Positions 43,708 to 51,463 of a stretch of DNA of 55,394 nucleotides are shown in pieces; position 1 is the first letter of the stretch; each line of letters starts with the position of its first letter. The translations under genes were made by a program, and so were the position numbers. The DNA comes from J084 sp964471405 (GTDB lineage: Bacteria > Pseudomonadota > Alphaproteobacteria > Sphingomonadales > Rhodothalassiaceae), in assembly GCA_964471405.1 (NCBI GenBank), contig CAYYGH010000009.1, positions 1 through 55,394 on the forward strand, given 5' to 3'. The notes below the pieces were generated by a model. That model worked only from the letters and a program-made list of their open reading frames with translations, was not told where the DNA came from and did not search any database.

Positions 43708-45054
43708 ATGGCATTCGCAGCATTGGCATCCGGCGTGTCGGGACTGCGCGCCTTTTCAGAGGCGATCGGCGCCATTTCCGACAACATCGTCAACCTCAAC
43801 ACGGTCGGCTACAAGGAAACCCGCAACCGTTTCACGACCCTCGTGACGGAAACCCAGTCCGTCGACCGCTTCTCGCCGGGTGGCGTGGAGGTGCGGGCCC
43901 AGACGCTCGTCAGCCAGCAGGGACTGCTGCGCACCACCGGCTCGCAGACGGATCTGGGCATCGATGGCAAGGGATTCTTCATCGTCAAATCCGCTCCTTC
44001 CGCCAATGCCCCGAGCGGTCAGATCCAGTTCACCCGGGCGGGCAACTTCACGCCCGACGAGCAGGGCTTCCTGAAGAACACCGCCGGTCTCTTCCTGCTC
44101 GGCTTCCCGATTGACCAGAACGGCAACATTCCCACCAATCTGGGTGATCTGAGCAAGCTCGTGCCGATCAACACCTCGGGCCTGACGGGCACGGCCGAGG
44201 CGACCGACACGGTCGGCGTGCGCATCAATCTGCAGTCGTCCCTGCCCGCCAATCCGGGGCCGGTGAATGCGGGTGATCTGGCGACCAAGGCCGTCACGCC
44301 GGATTTCGAGCGCACGATCACCATCTTCGATGCGCAGGGCACGGCCCAGGATCTCACACTGGCCGCCGTGAAGACCGGCACCAACAAATTCCGCTTCGAG
44401 ATCTTCGGAGACGGAACGAAGATGAATACCACAGCCAGCCCTGCAGGACTGGTGCTCTCGGGCGAGGTGCTCTTCAATTCCGACGGCAGCATCCAGCAGT
44501 TCGTGGAGGACTTCCCCTCCTCCACCACCATCAACCCGGGTGCCGGCAATCCGATTTCGCCGTCTGCGGACATCACCTACGCCAACGGTGCCGGGACCGA
44601 GACGGTAACCTTCCAGCTCGGCACCGCGGGCGACAATGACGGGCTGACCCAGTTCGACAGCATCTCCACGCTGATCTCCACATCCGCCAATGGCGCGGTG
44701 TTCGGCAATGTGATCGGCGTGAACGTGTCCGAAGACGGTGTCGTGACGGCGCTGTTCGACAACGGCCTGTCGCGGGATGTCTTCCAGCTGCCGCTTGCCA
44801 CCTTCCCCAATCCGGACGGGCTGACCCGCCTGCAGGGCAATGCCTATGGAGTCTCGGATTTTTCCGGCAAATTCTCGGTGGTGCTGCCGGGCACGGGTGG
44901 CGCCGGCACGGTCTCCCCGCGCACGCTTGAATCCTCGACGGTGGACCTGGCTGCGGAATTCGCCGAGCTGATCGCCACGCAACGGGCATTCTCGGCAGCC
45001 ACCCGCATCATCACCACCGCCGACCAGGTGCTTCAGGACCTCGTGCGAATCTAG
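43708..45054 (+). CDS. flgE: Flagellar hook protein FlgE
   Basis: This is a 448-residue hook subunit. The N-terminal rod/hook signature SGLRAF-x-x-A-I-x-x-I-S-D-N-I-V-N-L-N-T-V-G-Y-K is present and the C-terminal helix ends FAELIATQRAFSAATRIITTADQVLQDLVRI. Together they form the D0 coiled coil. The domains between carry GIDGKGFFIV and GDLATKAVTPDFERTITIFDAQGTAQDLTL-type FlgE text. AAAGGAG lies six bases before the ATG. It ends the fliK-flgD-flgE unit. Confidence 0.95.
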   Translation: MAFAALASGVSGLRAFSEAIGAISDNIVNLNTVGYKETRNRFTTLVTETQSVDRFSPGGVEVRAQTLVSQQGLLRTTGSQTDLGIDGKGFFIVKSAPSANAPSGQIQFTRAGNFTPDEQGFLKNTAGLFLLGFPIDQNGNIPTNLGDLSKLVPINTSGLTGTAEATDTVGVRINLQSSLPANPGPVNAGDLATKAVTPDFERTITIFDAQGTAQDLTLAAVKTGTNKFRFEIFGDGTKMNTTASPAGLVLSGEVLFNSDGSIQQFVEDFPSSTTINPGAGNPISPSADITYANGAGTETVTFQLGTAGDNDGLTQFDSISTLISTSANGAVFGNVIGVNVSEDGVVTALFDNGLSRDVFQLPLATFPNPDGLTRLQGNAYGVSDFSGKFSVVLPGTGGAGTVSPRTLESSTVDLAAEFAELIATQRAFSAATRIITTADQVLQDLVRI

Positions 45055-45076
45055 CCGCATCCATCATGAGGCAGTC

Positions 45077-45100
45077 GGCCGGGAGGACTTCCTCCCGGCC
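45077..45100 (+). terminator. Rho-independent terminator after flgE
   Basis: A perfect inverted repeat with 11-base arms (GGCCGGGAGGA / TCCTCCCGGCC) and a 2-base centre lies 22 bases after the flgE stop. It is followed by a T-rich GCTTCCTCTT. It should separate flgE from sciP transcription. Confidence 0.8.
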
Positions 45101-45108
45101 GCTTCCTC

Positions 45109-45181
45109 TTAACCCATATTGGGACGCCGTTAACCTTGGCTCTTAGGGGTTTCTTAGGAGACGCCCCCTTAAGAAGGGGGC
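45109..45181 (+). promoter_or_regulatory. sciP upstream region with CtrA-like half-sites and hairpin
   Basis: Within 70 bases there are TTAA at 45109 (TTAACCCAT) and 45130 (TTAACC), TTAG-N7-TTAG at 45143-45157, and TTAA at 45169. CtrA recognises TTAA-N7-TTAA, so the 45143 pair is a degenerate match with correct spacing. At 45163-45181 an 8-base inverted repeat, GCCCCCTT / AAGGGGGC, encloses AAG. Both lie between the flgE terminator and the sciP start. In Caulobacter sciP is part of the CtrA cell-cycle circuit, so control by CtrA is a reasonable inference. Confidence 0.45.
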
Positions 45182-45223
45182 CGGTGAGAGCAAAAACTGA
45201 AGCGCAAGGGGAACGCGACAGCC

Positions 45224-45550
45224 ATGGTGCAGGGCGACAACGGCACGCGCAAACCTGAGTATGTCATCGGCCCGACCGGTGAGCCCCTGACCGTAGACGA
45301 TCTGCCGCCGCCGGATACGAAGCGGTGGGTGATCCGCCGCAAGGCCGAAGTCGTTGCCGCCGTCCGGGGCGGATTGATCACGCTTGAGGAAGCCTGTCAG
45401 CGCTATGCCCTGTCCGTCGAGGAGTTTCTCTCCTGGCAGCGCGCCATCGATCGCAATGGCCTTCCCGGTCTGAGAGTGACCCGCGTGCAGGAATATCGGG
45501 CCCGCGAGCGCCGGCATCAGGATGGCGGCTCACCGGCTCGCGCCTCCTGA
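45224..45550 (+). CDS. sciP: SciP (DUF1153) CtrA-antagonist transcription factor
   Basis: This 108-residue helix-turn-helix protein is strongly conserved in the class: YVIGPTGEPLTVDDLPPPDTKRWVIRRKAEVVAAV (about 13-47) then E-E-A-C-Q-R-Y-x-L-S-V-E-E-F-L-S-W-Q-R-A-I. In Caulobacter SciP binds CtrA and represses CtrA-activated flagellar and motility genes in G1 cells. Its position beside the hook genes suits that role. The last 20 residues are a basic, non-conserved tail. The start has AAGGGG some 11 bases upstream, slightly far. Confidence 0.93.
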   Translation: MVQGDNGTRKPEYVIGPTGEPLTVDDLPPPDTKRWVIRRKAEVVAAVRGGLITLEEACQRYALSVEEFLSWQRAIDRNGLPGLRVTRVQEYRARERRHQDGGSPARAS

Positions 45551-45662
45551 AAGGGGGCCAGTCGCCTGATCGCGGATCCGCGCCCTCTCGCTATCCTCCC
45601 CCGGGCTTCCACATGCGCCATCCGCGGGGCGCAATAGGTGGCAGCTGCCCAGCCTCCTCCCT

Positions 45663-45853
45663 CGTCATCCACCGGCTGGACCGGCGGATCCAGCCGAAAG
45701 CGAAGAGAGTGTCCGCCGCGCAAGGCGCCTTGCCCCGCAGGTCCCGAGGAAGGTGGAGACATCCTCAGCCCCCGGAGACTGTCACATCTGCCCGTTGGAT
45801 TCGCTGGTTGAACCGGCGAATTGTCTATTGGGGATGTGGTAGGATCGGGATAT
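45663..45853. repeat. Dispersed palindromic repeat, copy 2
   Basis: This second copy of the element at 37048-37260 again begins CGTCATCC and has an inner inverted repeat, CGGCTGGA / TCCAGCCG (about 45673-45696). It ends with the conserved 60-base block 45794-45853. In that block the 10-base palindrome (45800-45820) carries one T-for-C change that still allows a G-T pair. It runs directly into the assembly gap. Confidence 0.75.
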
Positions 45854-46050
45854 GGCCGTGCCGATTCCCCTCACCCTCCCCTTGACCAGCACCGGNNNNN
45901 NNNNNNNNNNNNNNNNNNNNNNNNNNNNNNNNNNNNNNNNNNNNNNNNNNNNNNNNNNNNNNNNNNNNNNNNNNNNNNNNNNNNNNNNNNNNNNNAGGAT
46001 CGGGATATGGCCGTGCCGATTCCCCTCACCCTCCCCTTGACCAGCACCGG
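45841..46050. other. Scaffold gap flanked by an exact 55-base direct repeat
   Basis: Bases 45896-45995 are 100 Ns. The 55 bases before the gap (45841-45895) and the 55 after it (45996-46050) are identical. Equal flanks of k-mer length at a round-number gap point to two contig ends sharing a de Bruijn overlap next to a repeat, rather than to a natural tandem duplication. The real length here is unknown. Confidence 0.85.
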
Positions 46051-46101
46051 AAGCAGACTCCGGCAAATCCGCGTGCACCGGCTTGCACGCCCCGTTTTCC
46101 G

Positions 46102-46824
46102 TTACACGCTTTCCGGCTCTGGCTTCTCTTTCCGGAAGACCAGGGAGAAATTGTTGGCCGGCATCGGAACCGTTTCGACCAGCATCAGCCCATGGGACAA
46201 GCCGGCTTCTTCGACTTCCGCGATGTCGCGCACGCCCCAGCGCGGATCCTGCTCCTTCAGCCAGCGGTCGAAGGCTGCATTGGAGGGAGCCGTGTGGCGG
46301 CCGCCGATCTTCATCGCGCCGTAAAGATAAAGCACGCCGCCCGGGGGCAGAATCCGCCCGGCACCGGCCATGAGCCCGTGGAGTGCCGCGATCGGGGCAA
46401 TGTGAATCAGATTGATCGCAACGATGGCCGTGATCGGCGGAGCGATCACCTCCCTCTCCACCGGCCAGCACGGCGCCGTCACGTCGATACGGCGGGGCGG
46501 CAGGAGCAGATGCGGCCGGGCATCGGGTGTGGCCTCGGCCCAGGCGGCGATGCTGGCACGATTGTCCGGATCCGGGTCGCTCGGCAGCCACAGCCGCGGG
46601 GCCAGCCGGGAGGCGAAGAAGACCGCATGTTCGCCGGTCCCGCTTGCAACCTCAAGCACCGTGCCGGAAGGGGGAAGCACACGCTGCAAGACGGCCAGGA
46701 TCGGCTCCCTGTTGCGCAAGGTCGCAGGCGCATGCCGCGCCCGGGAAGGAGGCCTGCATGGGCTGGACGCCTCTCCCGCCTTCCCGCCTCCTCTGCCACT
46801 TGAGCCATGCTCCCTGCCGATCAC
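46102..46824 (-). CDS. DUF938 SAM-dependent methyltransferase-like protein
   Basis: This is 240 residues from the GTG at 46824, which follows GGAAGGAG at nine bases; an ATG at 46920 would add 32 residues that run into the neighbouring promoter. The family opener ARHAPATLRNREPILAVLQRVLP is present, then SAM motif I VLEVASGTGEHAVFFA, and W-L-P-S-D-P-D as motif II. DUF938 proteins are class I methyltransferase folds without a known substrate. The 30 residues before the fold are Gly/Ser-rich. Divergent from the porin operon. Confidence 0.8.
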   Translation of the reverse strand: MIGREHGSSGRGGGKAGEASSPCRPPSRARHAPATLRNREPILAVLQRVLPPSGTVLEVASGTGEHAVFFASRLAPRLWLPSDPDPDNRASIAAWAEATPDARPHLLLPPRRIDVTAPCWPVEREVIAPPITAIVAINLIHIAPIAALHGLMAGAGRILPPGGVLYLYGAMKIGGRHTAPSNAAFDRWLKEQDPRWGVRDIAEVEEAGLSHGLMLVETVPMPANNFSLVFRKEKPEPESV

Positions 46825-46885
46825 GCTGCTTGCTCCTTCCTGCTCCGTGTCATGACGCGATGCACCCCGTACCTCCCACCCGCAT

Positions 46886-46927
46886 TTGATGCAGATCAAG
46901 GCGAGCGGGAGGAGATGCAACTAGAAT
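46886..46927 (+). promoter_or_regulatory. FNR-box class II promoter of the porin-cytochrome operon
   Basis: TTGAT-GCAG-ATCAA at 46886-46899 is a perfect FNR/FnrL consensus. TAGAAT at 46922-46927 is a one-mismatch -10. The start then predicted at 46934 puts the centre of the box at -41.5, exactly the class II activator position. The porin ATG is at 46981. Activation under low oxygen by an FNR-type protein is the expected output. Confidence 0.78.
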
Positions 46928-46980
46928 GCCGATCGACTGGAAAGGCAATCATGAACGGGATCGAATGAAAGGAGGGCGCC

Positions 46981-48378
46981 ATGAAACTGTCTCATGCTGC
47001 CATTTTCTCGGCACTGCTGGCGACCAGCTGCCTGGTCGCACCGCCGGCGCTTGCGCAGAATGCGGGCGATCAGGGGGCTCTGCTCAGCCGCATCGAAAAA
47101 CTCGAGGCCGAGCTCAGGGCTCTCAAGGCGGAGCTGGCCAAGAGCAAGGCAAAGGCGGAGGAGGCCGCCCAGAAGGCCGAAACTGCCGAAGCCAAGGCGA
47201 GCCAGGCCGTTGCCAAGGCCGAAGCGCCGGCCGCAACGCAAGGCGGCGGCTCGGTTCTTTCGGGCGGCCTGTTCACCTACCGCGCAGGTGACGTGCGCTT
47301 CCATCTGGGTGGTTATGGGGGCGGCAATGTCGAGTTCGTGGACAATGGTGAGAATTCGACTTTCGCCGATGTCAACTTCAACCCCATCTTCCTCGTCCAG
47401 TACAAGGACTGGCTGCTGTTTGAAAGCGAGCTGGAATTCGAGACCACGGAGGGCGAAGGCACCAAGCTTGAACTCGAATATGCCGCACTCGACTTGATGC
47501 TTGGCGATAATGCCACCTTGGTCTTCGGCAAGTACTTGAGTCCCATCGGCATCTTTCAGGAGCGGCTCCACCCGAAGTGGATCAACAAGGTAATCAGCCG
47601 CCCGCCGGGGTTCGATGGCATTGTCGAGCCACTGACGGATGTCGGGCTGCAGCTGCGCGGCGGCATTCCGCTGGGAGATGACATGAAGCTTACCTATGTC
47701 TTCATGCTCGGCAACGGGCCGCAGGTCGAAGAGGAAGGCCAGCCGGCGCTTGAAGGCTTCGGCGAGGACGACAACGACAACAAGGCCGTCGGCGGGCGCA
47801 TCAGCTTCTTCCCCGTGCCCTGGCTCGAGCTCGGCGGATCCGCCTATCATGCGAAGGTTTCCGGCGTGGAAGAGCTCACCGGCGAAGCCGATGTGGACGA
47901 GACGGGATTCAACATTCGTCCAGCCGGCCTCACGACGGCCGAGCTCGAGCCGACGAACGCCGATCTGCGCATCCTGGGCGCCCATGCCGTGGCGACCTAC
48001 AAGGATCTGGATCTGCGTTTCGAGTATCTGAACTCCAAGCGTGATGCCTTCGTCAGTGTCGGGGAGCCCGGAGAGCTGCCCGAGCTGCTGCCGACCCAGA
48101 AGACGGAGGCCTGGTATGCGCAGGCGGCCTACAAGCTCGCCGGTCTCACCAGCGAGGATATCGTCAAGGATCTCGAGCTCGTGGCCCGCTTCGGTCAGCT
48201 CAATGTCAAGAAGGGCATCCTGTTCCGCGACGATGCCCAGGATCGGCTGACACTGGGCGTGAACTATCTGCTCGCGCCGAACATCGTCATCAAGTTCAAC
48301 TATGAGCGGCGCAATTTCGACGAGCCGGATCTGAAGACCGAGAACCGGTTCATGGGTCAGTTCGCCATCGGCTTCTAG
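46981..48378 (+). CDS. Outer-membrane porin with N-terminal coiled coil
   Basis: This 465-residue protein begins with a Sec signal peptide (LLATSCLVAPPALAQ, cleavage near 26). A Lys/Ala/Glu coiled coil follows (about 30-82), as in trimeric porins whose stalk reaches the peptidoglycan. The rest is a beta-barrel of alternating amphipathic strands and closes with the terminal aromatic FMGQFAIGF. It resembles the OprO/OprP-like or OprP-type phosphate-selective porin group, though selectivity cannot be told. GAAAGGAGG gives a strong ribosome site. First gene after the FNR box and followed by two cytochromes c. Confidence 0.82.
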   Translation: MKLSHAAIFSALLATSCLVAPPALAQNAGDQGALLSRIEKLEAELRALKAELAKSKAKAEEAAQKAETAEAKASQAVAKAEAPAATQGGGSVLSGGLFTYRAGDVRFHLGGYGGGNVEFVDNGENSTFADVNFNPIFLVQYKDWLLFESELEFETTEGEGTKLELEYAALDLMLGDNATLVFGKYLSPIGIFQERLHPKWINKVISRPPGFDGIVEPLTDVGLQLRGGIPLGDDMKLTYVFMLGNGPQVEEEGQPALEGFGEDDNDNKAVGGRISFFPVPWLELGGSAYHAKVSGVEELTGEADVDETGFNIRPAGLTTAELEPTNADLRILGAHAVATYKDLDLRFEYLNSKRDAFVSVGEPGELPELLPTQKTEAWYAQAAYKLAGLTSEDIVKDLELVARFGQLNVKKGILFRDDAQDRLTLGVNYLLAPNIVIKFNYERRNFDEPDLKTENRFMGQFAIGF

Positions 48379-48400
48379 GCCGGAAAGGAGGAATGCGATC

Positions 48401-48715
48401 ATGTCTGGCAAGAACGTCCTTCCCGTCATCTCGGCCCTGATGGCCGCCATGCTGCTGGGCAGCACAGGGCTTGTCCAGGCCGCTCCGGCACCGGCGAAGA
48501 CCGGAAAGACGCCCCAGCCCGATCCGACACTGGTGGCCAAGGGCGCCAAGCTGTGGGCGGACAATTGCGGCCGCTGTCACAACCTGCGCCCGGCCTCCGA
48601 TTTCAGTGATGACGGCTGGGAGGTGGTCGTCTCCCACATGCGGGTGCGCGCCAATCTGCCCGGCAAGGATGCAAAGGCGATCAAGGCCTTTCTGAAGAGC
48701 AGCAATACGCAGTAG
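48401..48715 (+). CDS. Periplasmic monohaem c-type cytochrome (small)
   Basis: This 104-residue protein has a signal peptide (about 1-27, ending VQAA), a short linker, the haem motif C-G-R-C-H (about 57-61) and a Met ligand candidate in VVSHMRVRANL. The tail K-A-I-K-A-F-L-K-S-S-N is typical of a small cytochrome family found beside porins and redox enzymes. It starts 22 bases after the porin stop behind AAAGGAGG, so it is in the same operon. It would shuttle electrons in the periplasm; the donor and acceptor are unknown. Confidence 0.85.
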   Translation: MSGKNVLPVISALMAAMLLGSTGLVQAAPAPAKTGKTPQPDPTLVAKGAKLWADNCGRCHNLRPASDFSDDGWEVVVSHMRVRANLPGKDAKAIKAFLKSSNTQ

Positions 48716-48937
48716 CCGGCGCCCCCACGCGTCCCCGGCATTCCTCCCCTTCCCATCGGGAGTGCCGGGGACGTGCGCGGGGAAGGCATTCGGAAACGCA
48801 ACAAGGCCAGGCTTCCGGGCTGAGGGGATAAGGCAACACACTCAAGGTGAATAAAGGAACGCCCACAGATGGTCCCCTGCGCCTCAGTCGTGCTAGTCTC
48901 GAAGAAACAATTCCGTTCACAGGCTCGAAAGGACAGA

Positions 48938-49387
48938 ATGATGGATAGGTGCGGACCTGTTCATGCTCGGACATCTGCCATGCGCAGCCCTGCCGCGGCA
49001 GGAAGGCGGCTCCTTCTCAGCTCCGCCCTGGGAGCGGTACTCGTGCTGCTGGGAACCTCGCTCGCCCAGGCCGCACCCGATGTGCCGACGACACCCAAGG
49101 GCGATCCCGCGCATGGCGAGAAGATCTACCACACCACCTGCGTGGCCTGCCATGGCGAGGACGGCAAAGGGGTGGTGCCCGGGGCTCCGGACTTCACGGA
49201 TCCTGAAGGCCCCCTTGCTCAGGGCGACCAGGTGCTGCTCAACCACATGGAATACGGATATCGGTCCCCGGGGGCCCTGATGGCCATGCCCCCAAAGGGT
49301 GGCAACCCGGCGCTCACCGATCAGGACTTCCGGGACGTCCTGGCCTATCTCCGCCAGGCCTTCGGGCACAGGAACGAGAAGAAGTAG
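48938..49387 (+). CDS. Periplasmic monohaem c-type cytochrome
   Basis: This is 149 residues with an Arg-rich n-region and a signal peptide to about 47 (LGTSLAQAA). The haem site C-V-A-C-H (about 68-72) is followed by G-E-D-G-K-G, and the axial Met lies in ALMAMPPKGG. It is a class I cytochrome c domain ending L-T-D-Q-D-F-R-D-V-L-A-Y-L-R. ATG 48938 follows AAAGGA; an adjacent ATG at 48941 is equally possible. It lies about 220 bases after the previous cytochrome, so it may have its own promoter or share the FNR-driven transcript. Confidence 0.88.
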   Translation: MMDRCGPVHARTSAMRSPAAAGRRLLLSSALGAVLVLLGTSLAQAAPDVPTTPKGDPAHGEKIYHTTCVACHGEDGKGVVPGAPDFTDPEGPLAQGDQVLLNHMEYGYRSPGALMAMPPKGGNPALTDQDFRDVLAYLRQAFGHRNEKK

Positions 49388-49544
49388 CCGCGGCCGGTGC
49401 CCGGATCAGGATTGCCGGTATCCGTTCGGGGCCGGCGATCACCGGGTCTGGCAGCCCGTGATTGACTCCGGAAGGCAGGAGCGGTAGTGCCTGCTCTGGG
49501 CTCGCGGTCGGCGCTGCCGCCATGCAGGGTCGCCGGCCGCACAT

Positions 49545-49771
49545 GCCTGCGGGAGAGACCCGCCGGAAGGCGTTCGATCGCCTTCGGGTGGGCGCCGAAG
49601 GAGCAACCGCCCCGGAAACTCTCAGGCAAAAGGACCGCAGGCGTGATCATGAGGGCCTCTCTGGAAAGCAGGAGCGGTCACCGTGTATCTTCCGCTCCTC
49701 ACCGACGGGGATAAGCGCCGCGCCGGCATGTGGCGTTGCGCGAAATCTCTCAGGTCCCGCGACAGAGGGGG
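49545..49771 (+). ncRNA. Tandem glycine riboswitch
   Basis: There are two glycine aptamers in series. Aptamer 1 (about 49545-49642) is closed by GCCTGCGG pairing with CCGCAGGC and shows GGAGAGACCCGCC, GCGCCGAAGGAGCAA and AACTCTCAGGCAAAAGGACCGC, the classic text. Aptamer 2 (about 49654-49771) shows TCTGGAAAGC, CACCGACGGGGATAAGC and AATCTCTCAGGTCCCGCGACAGAGG. The two lie close together, as in cooperative glycine switches, just upstream of gcvT. Glycine binding should turn on the cleavage operon. Confidence 0.93.
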
Positions 49772-49774
49772 CGA

Positions 49775-49821
49775 CAGGACGGCAGTGATCGACGCTTGTC
49801 GTCGTCGTGATACCCGTCCTG
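49775..49821 (+). promoter_or_regulatory. Probable expression-platform hairpin of the glycine riboswitch
   Basis: CAGGACGG (49775-49782) pairs perfectly with CCGTCCTG (49814-49821), enclosing a smaller CGAC-GCTT-GTCG stem. It stands between aptamer 2 and the gcvT start. There is no T-run, so it more likely affects translation or Rho access than intrinsic termination. Confidence 0.5.
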
Positions 49822-49858
49822 ACGCACCGACCGGATGAACGGCAAAGCGGGACCGGAC

Positions 49859-50989
49859 ATGGCCGACACCACAGATCTCAAGTCCACACCCTTGCGGGCT
49901 CTCCATGAAGAGCTGGGCGCGCGCATGGTGCCTTTTGCCGGCTATGCGATGCCGGTTCAGTATCGCACGGGGATCATCGCCGAGCATCTGCATACGCGCA
50001 GCGCCGCCGGCCTCTTCGACGTCTCGCACATGGGCCAGATCACGATCCGCGCCCGGCACAAGGGGGAAGATCCCGCCCGGGTCCTCGAGCGGCTGGTTCC
50101 CTCGCGGCTGGTTACGCTCGCGCCCGGCCGGATGCGTTACACTGTGCTGCTCAACGACGACGGCGGCATCATCGACGATCTCATCGTCACCCGCACGGAT
50201 GCGCCGGACGGTGCGCTCTTTGCCGTCGTCAACGCGGCGCGCAAGGAGGTGGATCTTGCGCATCTCGAACAGCGTATCGGTGCCGACGTCGCGATCACCC
50301 GCCATGACGAGCGGGCACTCATCGCGCTTCAGGGGCCACGGGCCGAAGAGGCGCTTGCCACCCTTGCCCCCGATGCGGCCGCGCTCGCCTTCATGCAGTG
50401 GGGACGTTTTACATGGGAGGGCGAGGAGATCTGGATCTCGCGCTCCGGCTACACCGGCGAGGACGGCTTTGAGATCTCGGTCCCGGCCGGCGCGGCCGAG
50501 CGGCTGGCGCGGGCGCTTCTCGCTCATGAGGCGGTGGCACCGGCCGGGCTCGGCGCCCGCGATTCGCTCCGGCTGGAAGCGGGTCTGTGCCTTTACGGCC
50601 ATGACATCGACGAGACGACCGATCCGGTGGAAGCCGATCTCGCCTTCACCATCGCCAAGGCCCGCCGGGAGGCAGCCGACTTTCCTGGTGCCGCGCGGAT
50701 CCTGAAGGCGCTGGCCGAAGGCCCGGCGCGCCGGCGCGTGGGACTGGTTCCTGCCGGTCGCGCCATCGCCCGCGAGGGAACCGAGATCCGCACGGCGGAC
50801 GGTGGCGGGACCGTAGGCCGGGTGACCAGCGGCTGCTATTCTCCCTGTCTCAAGCGGCCGATCGCGATGGGCTATGTCGCGCGCGGGCATGATGAGCCGG
50901 GCACGGCGCTTTCCGTCGTCATCCGCGGGCGCGTCGAGCCGGCCGAAGTCGTCGCGCTGCCCTTCGTGCCGCACCGCTATCGGCGCTAG
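49859..50989 (+). CDS. gcvT: Glycine cleavage system aminomethyltransferase (T protein)
   Basis: This 376-residue protein moves the methylene carbon from the aminomethyl-lipoyl H protein to tetrahydrofolate and releases ammonia. Folate-site text is intact: GARMVPFAGYAMPVQY, FDVSHMGQI, the catalytic Asp in NDDGGIIDDLIVTR, and RSGYTGEDGFEI with LGARDSLRLEAGLCLYGHD. The ATG at 49859 gives the standard N-terminus; an ATG at 49835 would add eight residues and has no ribosome site. First gene of the riboswitch-controlled operon. Confidence 0.95.
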   Translation: MADTTDLKSTPLRALHEELGARMVPFAGYAMPVQYRTGIIAEHLHTRSAAGLFDVSHMGQITIRARHKGEDPARVLERLVPSRLVTLAPGRMRYTVLLNDDGGIIDDLIVTRTDAPDGALFAVVNAARKEVDLAHLEQRIGADVAITRHDERALIALQGPRAEEALATLAPDAAALAFMQWGRFTWEGEEIWISRSGYTGEDGFEISVPAGAAERLARALLAHEAVAPAGLGARDSLRLEAGLCLYGHDIDETTDPVEADLAFTIAKARREAADFPGAARILKALAEGPARRRVGLVPAGRAIAREGTEIRTADGGGTVGRVTSGCYSPCLKRPIAMGYVARGHDEPGTALSVVIRGRVEPAEVVALPFVPHRYRR

Positions 50990-51030
50990 GCCGAAAACAG
51001 CGCAGAAGAACCGAGGAGGAGGAAACCGCC

Positions 51031-51411
51031 ATGAGCACGATCCGCTTTACGAAAGAACATGAATGGGTGCGCCTTGAGGGTGAGGAGGCCGTTGTCGGCA
51101 TCACGGACTATGCGCAGGGACAGCTGGGCGATGTCGTCTTCGTCGAGCTGCCGGAGGTGGGACGCGAGCTTGCGCAAGGGGACGAGGCGGCGGTCGTCGA
51201 GTCCGTCAAGGCGGCCAGCGAGGTCTATGCGCCGCTGTCCGGCACGGTGACGGCCGTCAATGAGCGGCTGCCGGACGAACCCGGCCTCGTCAATGCCAGT
51301 CCCATGGACGAGGGCTGGTTCTTCCGGATGAAGCCGAGCGACCCCGCCGAGCTCGACGCGCTCATGGACGAGGATGCCTACAAGGCCTATGTGGCCGAGC
51401 TGGAGGGCTGA
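51031..51411 (+). CDS. gcvH: Glycine cleavage system H protein
   Basis: This is a 126-residue lipoyl carrier. The lipoylated Lys is K60 in ESVKAASEVYAPLSG, inside a beta-barrel framed by TKEHEWVRLEGE, GITDYAQGQLGDVVFVELPEVG and the N-E-R-L-x-D-E-P-G-L-V-N strand. It ships the aminomethyl group between the P, T and L proteins. It starts 41 bases after gcvT behind GAGGAGGA. Confidence 0.97.
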   Translation: MSTIRFTKEHEWVRLEGEEAVVGITDYAQGQLGDVVFVELPEVGRELAQGDEAAVVESVKAASEVYAPLSGTVTAVNERLPDEPGLVNASPMDEGWFFRMKPSDPAELDALMDEDAYKAYVAELEG

Positions 51412-51463
51412 AGGGCTGGCGGAAGACCGCCCGCAACCGCAGGCAAAAGGACGTTGAGGCGCC

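Noticed and set aside
45841..46050. CRISPR-like or tandem direct repeat
   Set aside because: Only two copies, identical over exactly 55 bases and separated by Ns; best explained by contig overlap at a scaffold join.
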